Assembly: GCA_009599575.1 (NCBI GenBank)
Contig: VWND01000001.1
Span: 1 to 64,000 of the forward strand
Direction: 5' to 3'
DNA length: 64,000 bases
Source of the DNA: Blumeriella jaapii
Lineage: Eukaryota > Ascomycota > Leotiomycetes > Helotiales > Drepanopezizaceae
Part shown: piece by piece, positions 53,301-64,000 of the stretch
Numbering within the stretch: position 1 is the first letter of the stretch
Layout: each line of letters opens with the position of its first letter
The notes under the pieces: generated by a model
Told to the model about the DNA's origin: nothing
Databases searched by the model: none
The model's input: only the letters and a program-made list of their open reading frames with translations
Translations under genes and position numbers: made by a program

Positions 53301-55735
53301 ACCGTAATTGCGTTTAGACCCTTATAATCGACGTATAATCGTAAATTTCCGTTTTTTTTCGGTATAAATATTACCGATGCGCCGGCAGAATTAATAAACC
53401 TTTTTATCCAGCTTTTTTCTAAGCTCGAATCGAAATATTCGCGTAATTCGATAAGTTCAAATTCCGATAAAAAGTAGATTGGTTTCTAAAAAGGGTTTTT
53501 TTCTTCCGCGAAGTCTATTCGATGTTTTATAAAATAGTGAAAAGCTAAAATAACCGCGGCGGTATCGTCGAATACGTCGGCGTAGTCGTCGTATTTAAAA
53601 AGTAATTGATACTGTTTTTTAATAGCTTTTTTTAAAACGATATAAAACGCTTGCTTTTTTTTGGATTTCTTTTTAAAACGTTTAATTATAACGAAATTAA
53701 GCTGTAAGCGTTCGATTGAATATCGTTACGATTTAGTTCGAAAGCTTATAACGGGGTCGATATTTCGCAACCAAAGAAATCCTAAAATAAATAAAACCTT
53801 TGAGATATTTATATCGCAAGCCACGAAATCGCTCTGTATTTTTTTAGTTATTTATAATTATTAATAGCGCGAATAAGTTGCGTATGCGTGTCGTAAATAA
53901 TTATTTTTCTTTCTTTAACCGTAAATAAATTAATACGTTTTTAAATTGATTTCCATTTATATTTAACTGATAACTTTTGGATTACGCAGTTTTTTTCCGC
54001 GCCGCAGTCGATAAAAGTTCGTTTCGTACGAGTTTCGCTTTTGGTTTTTTTAATCTCGACTGAAATTATTATTTTCTGCCTTTTTTTTTCGCTCGATTTT
54101 GTTAGCAGCGACGAAATTAAAATCGAACGAAAGCTTTTCCCGAATCTTTAGATTTGTTAATTTCGGGGTAATTTAGGATTATATATTCTTTTTTGTTGCA
54201 TTTATAGTATTCGACTTTTGAACAATTGGCCATACGGTGCCTTTTTTTTTGGCAGCGACTGCATTTCGAAAAGTAAAAAAAGTCGTTAAGAATTCTAGGA
54301 TTCCAAAGGATTTTGTTAAAATTATCGTTTTTTCGCTTTCGTTTTTCTTTTTATAACGTATTTTCGAATCGAAAACGGTATGTATCTGTTTTAGCCTTTG
54401 GATTTTAATCGTAAATATAAGTTTTTTTTTTTCTTTTTTTTTTGCGCTCGTTTCGTCGTTTATTATTTTTCGTTTCGTCGCTGATAATTTTATTAGCATT
54501 TTCGATACGACGAACGATTAATATTAATTTTTCGTGCGAGCTTATAGCTGTAATATTGCTTCGTTTGATAATTTCTTTTCGAAAAATAGGTCGGAGTTTT
54601 ACGAAAAACATTTTTTTTTTAGTCGCATCGTCTGTTATTTGCAACTGCTATTCGAGATTATTTAAATAAACAACGAAATCGTTAATTAATTTATGCTTTT
54701 TTTGCTTCGCTTTATCGTATAAATTCGAGGCCGCGATTTTTCGATTTTTCGCATTTATCAGAAAGTCTAATATCTATTTTTTAAAATCGTTTTATATAAT
54801 TCGAATATTCGTAAAACGTCGTTCGTATCCGGTCCATTTTTTTTTTATTTTATCGTCGAAAGCTAAAACACAGGCGTTAATTTTTTTTTGATCGGTACAA
54901 AATGTTACTTTTTTATTTTGGCGAAAGCTTCGCTTTGCACGCCGAATAAAAGATTAAGCTTTTTTAGTATTTTTCCTTCGATATATTAGAAAGTTTTTTA
55001 TTTTTGATGCTTTTCGGCTCGAATTCGTTATGTTTCTTATAAAAGATATAATATGCTTAAAAAAAATGCTAGGTCGTTTTTAATAAGTATTATTATCGTA
55101 ATATTTTAAAAATACTTTATAATAATCGCCGGCTTAGGTTATTTTCTGTTTTTTTTCAGTTGGAGCGGTATTAAAAAGTATAAAAACTTTTTTTTCGATA
55201 TCTTCGAAAGCGTTAAATTTTCGTTAAAATTGTTTAATTTTTTTTCGGAGTTCGTTTCGACGTCTTTTGGTTTCTTCGAGTTTTTTAATTGTTTCGTAAA
55301 TCTTTTTTTTAGTTTTTTTCTGCTTCATTTTAGCTCGTATTTTTTTTATTTTTTTACGTTTATCGTTTTTTTTTTGTTCGACGCGGATTCGTTTATTAGC
55401 TAAATAAATCAGAATTTCGGTGGAAAGTCTTTCCGAATCGTTTTAAGCGTGGCCTTTTTTAATAATTTCTTCGATAAAAAGAATTGGGAAATCGTCGCGC
55501 CTTAATAGTAAGGTATTTTCGACCCTTGATAAAACTGGTGACGTTAGAAAAGACGATGATACGGGATTTCCTTAAGCAGCCGAAAGTGCTAGGTCTTTTT
55601 AAATAGCTAAAGATGCTTGTTTTCTGCGAATGCGAAAAGCTATAATATCGATAATAACGATATAAGTGTAGTAATATAATAGGAGGTTGTTTTAATAATA
55701 TCGAACTGCCGTTCCGATGGATAAAAAGATCAGAA
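50350..55735 (-). pseudogene. Element B gag-pol relic (Ty3/gypsy)
   Basis: Read on the minus strand, in order from 55735 leftward. Gag lies at about 54180-54660 (LQITDDATKKK, then RKEIIKRSNITAISSHEK) and ends in a damaged CCHC zinc knuckle (KCSRCQKKG, about 54230-54260). Reverse transcriptase spans about 53480-52780, with the catalytic box YFDD still intact at 53038-53027 and FLGFTNFYKRFI near its end. RNase H lies at about 52700-52350 (IKTDASKFAIGGILF-like, YDAELMA). The integrase and a long charged tail reach about 50350. Every frame carries stops. The elongate integrase tail (PSLRITIRY, NLAATSKATS) shows this is a different family from A. The interior 49240-50349 next to the 3' LTR has no sense coding sequence. 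Confidence 0.83.
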
Positions 55736-56148
55736 TGTAAGAATTGAAAAGCAAAAAAATACTAATTTAAATAATAAAGCTCAGACAAGATTGGGTTAAT
55801 AGTTAAATTGATTTCTACCTTTTATATTTTTAATAAAAAGCGTATATAAGTACAAAAAAAAGAATGAAGCCCTCGAGAAAAGTATTTCCCAGGAAACCAG
55901 GCGAGTCCCATTTAATATGCTTTTCCAGCCTCTATTCCGACCTTTTTTCATTCTTTTTAATATAACCCTAATAACTGGTTCCTTAGCAATTATTCCTATA
56001 AAATGTTTTACTTAAATATTATTTCCAGCCCCTATAATACTATCCGGCCCCTACGGCCTATCCGCAGAGAGTATTATTCGAGGGTTGGTAGGAGGCAAAG
56101 GGTCTTGGCGGATCACCTGACTCATACACGTGATATTGGTTCCTGACA
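55736..56148 (-). repeat. Element B 5' LTR
   Basis: A 413-base partner of the LTR at 48827, equal in length and followed by the target duplication TATTA (56149-56153). Differences between the two LTRs that I aligned by eye are transitions, spread in both directions, as expected if both copies were hypermutated after insertion. Confidence 0.92.
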
Positions 56149-56153
56149 TATTA

Positions 56154-59100
56154 ATAGATTCAGAGGCTGGGTTAATCTGATTTGGAAGCGCGTCGTTAGC
56201 TGTTTTACGCAGTCGATTAGCGTGAAAAATTAGGTGTACGTTTATAATATTAAGGAGGTCTAGCTTAAAAGCGTTGTCGAAAATTTTGGTTATAACTTTG
56301 AAAAGGCCGTTTGTAGGGTTGTCGAGCTTGCGGAAAGGCCGGAAGGTCGGAAATGGACGCATATCGAGTTATACGTAATCGCCAACGTTAAAATCGATCG
56401 TGCGGCGAGATTTATTCGTATTTTTTTTTATTTTGTCGTGGATTTATTAAAAGTGCGATTTGGCGAAATTTTAAGCGTCGTAATGGCGGCGAGCGTACGC
56501 ATAAGCTTCGTTTGCGTTTAACTTATATAAAAAGTTAAAAAAAAGGGAAGTATCGAGCTTCCAGTTTTAATTAATATAAGAAGTATAATCGTATACAATT
56601 TCAAAAAGTGAAAGGCCATCTAGACTCTTGTAAAAAAGGATTATTTAGGCGAAATTTATTATTAAAAAAAATTCGTTTTAATCGTTTTAATAAAAATTCA
56701 CAAAGGGTCGAAAGCGTTTTTGCAAATATTGGTTGTAAATTTCGGTCTGATTATCGGTTTCAAAATGAGCGGCTGTCGAAAGCTTCAGTTGCGTACCGAG
56801 TATTTTGTTTAATTCAAATTAAAAAGTAAACTAATATTAAAAGCCACGATCGCTAATAATACTTTTTAAAGGGCCAAAATATTTGTATACGTGGAATATA
56901 TATAATTTGGCGAAGCTTCGAGCGTCGATATTTTTATAACAGAAAATCGAAATAGTTTGCTTGGAAAAGCGATTTATTATTACGAATACGTTATCGTAAC
57001 CGTGTTTGTTTTTGTTAAAATTGCAAAAGTTTATTATAACGTGCTTTTAAAAAATAGTTAAAAACAAAAAAAAGCTGAAAAAGGCCGGGGCGCTTATTTT
57101 TTGAAACAAAACTTTTTCGATAAGCGTAGCAATTGCGATAGTATTATTTTACGAAAGCTGTTATACCTTGCTAATAATATTAATCCGAAAGCAATTGCGT
57201 AGTTTTGCGAACGCTAAAATAAGCGGTGGAAATCTGGTCGTGCATTTTTCGTATAAAGGCCAGACGGAAATAATCGACGTTTGATATTATTAGGCGACCG
57301 TAATATAACAGCAGGTCGCGTTTAAATATATACGAAAACGGAGTGTTATTGGCGTCGTTCCTTCTCGTAGCGTTTCGTACAGCTTTTTTTCGGAGGGCCA
57401 TCAGGCTGCTAGCTATGCGATTAGCGTAAAGAATTTGGTCAACGATACGGAATGCGGAAAAAATCAGTTATTTTAACGATAAAAACAGCTGTTTCGAAAG
57501 CCGTGGAAAATCGAAGTTTTTTAGTTAAAAAGCGATGATCGATTTAATCGGCTCGAAAAAGAATTTGCAGGCGCTAAATGCGTTTAAAAAAGTTTTAGCG
57601 GTCGAATTCGCTCGTACGACGTATTAATGCGTTAGCCAAAAAGTTGTGTTTACCTGGTTTATACGTAATAAAAAAGTTATAATCGGCGAAAAATTCGGCT
57701 CAGCGTGCTTATCGAGCGTTTAAAAGTTTGGAAATTATAAAATATTTTAAAACCTTATAATTAGTAATTATTTTGATTTAATAAACTAAATCAGCTAGTT
57801 TAGCACGAAAATTGCCTAAAAATCTTACGATTGCGAATATTTTTTTATCGTGTACGACGTAGTTTAGCTCTGCGAAGGCTATGGTTTTGCTAAAGTAGGC
57901 GATTGGAAGCCAGTCGTTATTATAGAACTGCGAAAGTATAAAAGCTATTACGCCGTCGGAAGCGTTAGTTTTTAATATACAAAGAAGGTTTTGCCTGTAA
58001 TATTATAAAACTGGTGCAATAGTAAAGGCTAGTATAAAAAAATCGAAACTTTTCTGACATTTAAAAGTAAAATTAAAAAAAACGTTAGCTTTGGTTAAAT
58101 AAACCAAAAGCTTTGCAATTATACCGTAGTTTCGAATAAAACGTCGGTAAAAGTTACAAAAACCAAAAAAGCTTTATATATCTTTTACAATAATAAAAAG
58201 CTTTTAGTAGGCGACCACGGAAACCTTTTCTGAATCTACCTTTAGGCTTTTAATCGAAATAATAAAGCCTAGGTAACGGGTCCGAATAACGTTAAATTCA
58301 GATTTTCGAATATCGGCCTGTAATTCAGCGTCAGCGAGCTTTTAAAGCATTTTGCGAACGTATATAGCGTGTTTCAAAAGATCGGACGAATAAATAAAAA
58401 TATTATTTAAATATGCAATATAAAAATCGTTTAAATAATCGAAAAGAACGTCGTTTATATAGCGTTGATAAATTGCGGGTTTATTAGTAAAGCCAAAAGG
58501 TAGCATTTTGTATTTATAAACGCTGTAACGCGTACGAAACGTCGTCAGCTTTTTATTGGCGGAATCCATTCGAATTTTGTAAAAAACTTGACGAATATCG
58601 AGTTTCGTAAAAATTCGCGCTTTTGAAAAACGAGCAAAGGTCTTATCGATAAAAAAAAAAAATAGCGATTTTTACGAATAACGTTATTAAAAGCTCGATA
58701 ATCGATATAAAAACGTAGTAAACCGTCGGGTTTTTTAGCGAAAAATATTAAAACAGCGAAAAAAGCGGTGAAAAGTTCGATAAAGCTTTTATTAAAATTA
58801 TTTTGCAAATAGGTTTTGATAATTTCGAGTTCCGGAATCGATATTTTGTACAAAAAAATATATTTCAGCTTTTTTTCATTTACAATAAGCTCGATTTTAT
58901 GGTCGTAGGGCCGGTGAAAAGCTAGCTCGTTACTGGCAGCCTTAAAAAACACGTATTCGAGGTTTTTGTATTCCGAAAAAAAAAATTCGAGGAAAAGTTT
59001 ATTCGAAATTAGCTTTGCTAAGCTGGTTGAAAGGGTCGAAATCGATATTTCGTTGATTCTGAAACGTTCGAAAAAACTGTAAGATTGGGTTTTAAAAGAA

Positions 59101-61715
59101 ATGTTATACGTAAGATCGTCTAGTATTTTATCGATCTCGTATAAAAAGGTTGAAAACACTTTAACTGCTTTTTTTCTGGAAATCAGCTTAAAAACGTGTA
59201 TAATAATTTGGCAGATAGAAATTGGGTAAATAGTAGGTTAAGAAACTCGTTTTCGAACTGGTCGTTTAAGAGGTTCAGAAAGTGGCTTGTTTGAATTATC
59301 GATTATATTAAGCTGAAAGGCCATCGCGGCGAAGGCTTTTCTTCGGTCTTTGGTGTAATTGTTTTTCGTAGAACGAAAAAGCTGTTTTAACGAAGGGAAA
59401 AAAAAAAAAAAAGAAATAATAAAAAAGGAATCGTTAGCCTAGAAAAATGATAGTATGATTTTTTGTATTATTTCACTGGCGTCGCTATTAAAATTGGCAC
59501 CGCGAATAAAATTCGACCTTTTCGCGCTTCGCACAGCGTCGTAGATCTGTTATAATTGGTTAAGGTTTTTGTTACGTTTTACAACGTCGTTTTAATAGCG
59601 AGATTAAATCTTTCGAAGGTGCAAATAAAAGATTTTAATACAACGAGCGTAAAAAACTGTGGGAGGATAAAACTTCGGCTAATAAAGCTTGCGTTTATTA
59701 TAGTTTAGTAGAATTTGGTGTTCGGCCAGCCAAGCTTTTCCTAGAATTACACTATAATTTCCGAAGTTGATAATTAAAAAAAAAGTAAACGATTGTATTC
59801 GATTATTAATAATAAAGTTGAAAAGCGTAAAATATATAATTAAATGGCCACGAGCTTTATTATATTTTTTTACAAAAAAAAAAACCGGGAAAAGTTGAAT
59901 TAAAGGTTTTAAAAAAAAAAAAAAAGATTTGATTAGCGCCGAATCGATTAACGCATAACCGTTCGTTTTAAAATCGGCGAGCACTTTTATTTTATACGAA
60001 AGGCTATTTTTAATAAATATAACGGAAATTATTAATAAATCGCTATTAAAAAGCTTTCGAACGTTAAAGTAACGCATATCGCGTAACACGTTTAAAAAAA
60101 AAGCTTTACTTAGGCCTGGGCGTTTTTCCGATTGGCGGAAAAGCTTTTAATTTCTTCGTATGCGTTTTGAAAGTCGTTTGAAAAAAGGTTTTCGTTTTTA
60201 TTATTATTATCAAAAGGCGAATCTTCGGCCGGTTCGACCTCGTTTATACTTATTAATTTAGAAAGGCTTTTGGGTAGAACCGAGAATCGGCCCGTAAAAG
60301 GTCGTGCAGATTGGCCTCGAACCTTTTGATATAGAGTAAAAAACGAGCGTTGTCGTTGGTCCGATCGAAAAAGAAAAACGCCAAAAGGGGCGTTTTGGCG
60401 TGGAAGAGAAGGAAAAACAGAGGGCTGAGAAAAAGCTTATGGAGCATTTGAACGATTTTCGTACGTACGATTTGACTCGTAGTACGCTTTGATTGAAGAT
60501 TTACCACTTTAATAAATAGTAGATTTGGAAAAGCGACTCGCGTATAAAGTTCGTTCAGCCAACTGATCTTGTTTTTTTTGTCGGACGGCGGTAAGCCAAT
60601 TCTTGAAAATCGTTATACGCGCCTATTCCAAATGCAGCTTTTCTCGTAGACGCTTTGGTATTTTATTGCGAAAAGCGTTTCGAAGCTGTTTGTCAGTTCG
60701 TATTTGAGCGTTCGCTGCGAAAATGGAAAATCGCAGATAAAACCGCTAAAAGTCGTCGTGCGTATTTATTGCAAGTATTTTGAACTCGTTTTCGGCCTTT
60801 TGAACGTTTAAAGGATCGGCCAGAAAATCGGCGACTTTTTTAATTAATTTTTCGGAAGGTATAGGGTCGAAGCGGTCCAAAATACGCGGGGTCAGGAATT
60901 TTTTTGCCACGCTTTCGGTCTGATCGAATATATAATTTTTGCGAAATCGATCGCTAGCGAAATAATCGTGGTAAAATTCGAGGTTATCGAAAACTTTAGT
61001 TTTTTAATGGCGTGCTTTGTAATTTTTATCATTATTTAGCTTAAATTCAAGGTTCGGAACGCGTTTTATGCGAGCTAATCGAGAATCAGCAAATAAATAA
61101 GAATTATAGCGTTCAAAAGGCGCGCTAAAGTTTTGGGCGTCAAAGGAAAATTTAAAAAAAGTTCGCGAAAAGCGTGGAAATTGGTTTGCAGCGTTTGTTA
61201 GTTAAAATAAAACGTTGCGAAAAGGTGGAGCAGCAGATTCGCGACTGGCAGAAATACGTTCGATAGATTTTACCAAACGCTTTAATTAAAAAGTCTGTCG
61301 CAATCGCATAGCTTTCAGAAGTTGTCGTTTACGCTTTTGCGCTTTCTTCAGTTGATTTTGCAGAAGTCTCAACTAAACGCTTTCAGCGCTAGGCTAGAAG
61401 GTGGCAAGCGAAGTGGTTGGCGCTCTGCCTTTTTCTTTGTTCTTCTTTCCTCGGGGAGAGGACTGTTTTTCAGAAAAAAAAGCTTTTGGGAGAGGTTGCT
61501 TTTTCGCTGATTGAAAAAAGGAAGGAGGTTAAGATGTAGTAGCAGGAGCTGAAAAGCTTTGTTAAAAAGGAAATCGTTGAACAAAAGCCATTTTTCGCGA
61601 AATGCGGAAATAAGCCTTTTCACGACCGGTCGATTATCTTGATGTGATCCGTAAAAAAATTCGAGGAGAAAAATAGTTTACGCCGTCGCCAGCGTAGAAA
61701 AAAAATTGTTGATAA
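56154..61715 (-). pseudogene. Element A2 gag-pol relic, main part
   Basis: Continues A2 after the B insertion. On the minus strand, from right to left: gag at about 61200-60250 (FYPKAFLN region, HDLLRADSRF), protease at 60089-59679, reverse transcriptase at about 59160-58300, the integrase HHCC region at 57401-57180 (LLLYYGRLIISNVDYFRL...), the core at about 57100-56760, and the integrase tail at 56362-56154 (MRPFPTFRPFRKLDNPTNGL). The RT box reads YLNN at 58413-58402. It has longer open segments than A1a (up to about 200 codons), so it has fewer stops and may be younger, but it is still broken. Confidence 0.85.
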
Positions 61716-61984
61716 TATAACGATTTAATTAATCGAAAGGTTGGGAAATCAGTTAATTGATCGCCGAGTTTATATAATATAAGAAACGAGCCTTTGGTTC
61801 TGTAACAAAAATATTTATTTAAAATCAATAATTGCAGAAGGCAGAAATTGCTAAAAGGAGAAAGCTTTATATATATGAATAGTTTCCACAGTTGATGGGG
61901 AGACCCACCAGGAGACCAGGGAGCTTGCAGCTATACGCAGTTGCTGGGGTGACACGAGAGGTGGCAACAGAGTGAATCGTCACA
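61716..61984 (-). repeat. Element A2 5' LTR
   Basis: A 269-base reversed A-family LTR. Its inner border has changed from TGTGACG to TATAACG, while the outer border CGTCACA is preserved. It is followed by TCCCG (61985-61989), the second copy of the A2 target duplication. Confidence 0.9.
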
Positions 61985-62093
61985 TCCCGTATTTTAGAGC
62001 TTTTCATTTTAGTATTCAACGTACACGCGTATTTTTCGGCCCATATCAATTACCATGATCACCTTTAAGCCAGCTGTTATGCCAGCTGTCACA
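61985..62093 (+). repeat. Element C right LTR, second part
   Basis: Resumes the C right LTR after A2 with GTATTCAACGTACACGCG and CAGCTG blocks as in the left LTR, and ends at GTCACA (62093). The next five bases AATAC match those before 47321, which closes element C. Confidence 0.85.
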
Positions 62094-64000
62094 AATACAA
62101 TCGTTTATTTCTTTTTTAATTACTAATCTCGGAAATTATGGTATGATTTTAAAAAGAGCTTGGTTAGCCGAATACCAAGTTCTATTAGACTGTAATAAAC
62201 GCAAGCTTTATTGGCCGAAGTTTTACTCTTTTACAGCTTTTTACGCTCGTTGTATTAAAATCTTTTATTTGCATTTCCGAAAGATTTAATTTCGCTATTA
62301 AAACGACGCTATAAAACGTAATAAAAACCTTGACCAATTATGATAAACTTACGACGCTATGCGAAGCGCGAAAAAGTCGAATTTTATTCGCGGTGCTAAT
62401 TTCGATAGCGACGCTAATAAAATAATATAAGAAATTATATTATTATTTTTCCAAATTAACGATTCTTTTTTTATTATTTCTTTTTCTTTTCTTTTTCCTT
62501 CGTCAAAACAGCTTTTTCGTTCTACGAAAAACAGTTATACCAAAGACCGAAAAAAAACCTTCGCCGCGATAGCCTTTTAGCTTAATATAATCGATAATTC
62601 AAATAAAACATTTTTTAAATTTTTCAAACGATTAATTCGAAAACGAGTTTTTTAACCTGCTGCTTATTTAATTTCCATTTGCCAGATTATTATACACGCT
62701 TTTAAGCTGATTTTCAGAAAAAAAGCAATTGAAATATTTTTAATTTTTTTATACGAGATCGACAGAATATTAAACGATTTTACGTATAATACTTTTTTTA
62801 AAATTTAATTTCATAGTTTTTTCGAACGTTTTAAAACGAACGAAATATCGATTTCGATTTTTTTAATCAGTTTAGCAAAGCTAATTTCGAATAAACTTTT
62901 TTTCGAATCTTTTTTTCCGAAATACAAAAACCTCGAACACGTGTTTTTTAAAGCCGCTAATAACGAGCTAGCCTTTTACCGGCCTTACGATTATAAAATC
63001 GAGCTTATTGTAAATGAAAAAAAGTTGAAATATATTTTTTTGTATAAAATGTCGATTTTAAAGCTCGAGATTATTAAAATTTATTTGCAAAATAATTTAA
63101 CAAAAGCTTTATCGAACTTTTTACCGTTTTTTTCGCTGTTCTAATGTTTTTCGCTAAAAAACCCGACGGTTTATTGCGTTTTTGTATCGATTATCGAGCT
63201 TTTAATAATATTATTCGTAAAAATCGTTATTTTTTTTTTTTTATCGATAAAATTTTTGTTCGTTTTTCGAAAGCGCGAATTTTTACGAAATTCGATATTC
63301 GTTAAACTTTTTATAAAATTCGAATGGATTCCGCCAGTAAAAAACTAACGACGTTTCGTACGCGTTACGGCGCTTATAAATGCAAAATGCTATTTTTTGG
63401 CTTTATTAATAAATTCGCAATTTATTAACGTTATATAAACGACGTTTTTTTCGACTATTTAAATAATTTTTGTATTGCATATTTAAATAACATTTTTATT
63501 TATTCGTCCGATTTTTTGAAATATATTATATACGTTCGCAAAATGCTTTAAAAGCTCGCTGACGCTGAATTACAGGCCGATATTCGGAAGTCTGAATTTA
63601 ATATTATTCGGACCCGTTATTTAAGTTTTATTATTTCGATTAAAGGTTTAGAAATAAATCCAGAAAAAGTCTTCGTAATCGCTTATTAAAAGCTTTTTAT
63701 TATTGTAAAAAGTATATAAAGCTTTTGGTTTTTGTAATTTTTACCGACGTTTTATTCGAGATTACGATATAATTGCAAAACTTCTGATTTATTTAATTAA
63801 AACTAACGTTTTTTATAATTTTATTTTTAAATGTTAAAAAAGTTTCGACCTTTTTATACTAGCTTTTATTACTGTATTAATTTTATAATATTATAAGCAA
63901 AACCTTTTTTGCATATTAAAAACTGACGCTTCCGACGGCGTAATGGCTTTTATGCTTTTCCAATTTTATAATAACGATTGGCTTTTAATCGCTTATTTTA
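62094..64000 (+). pseudogene. Element A1b pol relic, right part
   Basis: Resumes A1b exactly where it was cut (compare A1a from about 41265). It runs through the rest of the protease region, then reverse transcriptase (KPDGLLRFCIDYR at about 63155, box YLNN at 63480-63491), and enters RNase H before the window ends. Stops are frequent. The 3' LTR of A1b and the right end of element D should lie beyond 64,000. Confidence 0.85.

Overview
The window is chromosomal DNA of a filamentous ascomycete (Pezizomycotina). The evidence is short introns (mostly 46-95 nt) with GT/AG borders, fungal gene families (chitinase with a CBM1 tail, fungal-type carboxymuconate cyclase, cornichon/Erv14, Prp17), and a right-hand third made of AT-rich retrotransposons that look hypermutated in the manner of RIP. 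I cannot fix the class or species.

Layout. Positions 1-4.6 kb hold no gene I can support, only a 12-bp minisatellite (3676-3846). Then come a secreted GH18 chitinase with a hidden sixth exon encoding CBM1 (4604-6254, +), a relic of oleate hydratase (6754-7338, -), a six-exon MFS transporter (7936-9781, -), folylpolyglutamate synthase (11346-13016, +), kynurenine 3-monooxygenase (13564-15574, -), type 1 methionine aminopeptidase (15868-17250, +), an Erv14/cornichon cargo receptor (18107-18858, +), the splicing factor Prp17/Cdc40 (19518-21098, +), an UNC93-like MFS protein (22280-24191, -), a TA-flanked MITE (26602-26996), a cytochrome P450 (27175-28832, +) and a histidine-phosphatase-family protein with both catalytic histidines replaced by glutamine (29238-29975, -). 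Last in this part are two neighbouring minus-strand genes: an EthD-EthD-alpha/beta-hydrolase fusion (32655-34403) and 3-carboxy-cis,cis-muconate cyclase (35245-36594). This pair fits the protocatechuate branch of the beta-ketoadipate pathway.

At 37,819 the sequence changes abruptly to AT-rich repeats, which run to the window end. Target-site duplications let the order of insertion be read. A Tc1/mariner-like element (D) was entered by a Ty3/gypsy array (A1a and A1b, sharing an LTR). A1b was split by a small LTR element (C, TSD aatac). C's right LTR was split by a reversed gypsy element (A2, TSD tcccg). A2 was split by a different gypsy element (B, TSD tatta). All coding parts are broken by stops. 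Remaining cytosines lie mostly in CpG or GpC steps, which suggests a C-to-T mutator that spares C next to G.

Six single-base frame breaks, most beside homopolymers or short repeats, interrupt five otherwise well-conserved genes (KMO, UNC93-like, P450 twice, phosphatase-like, cyclase). They may be assembly errors or real decay; raw reads would decide. Exon borders given here were worked out by hand from splice signals, reading phase and family knowledge.
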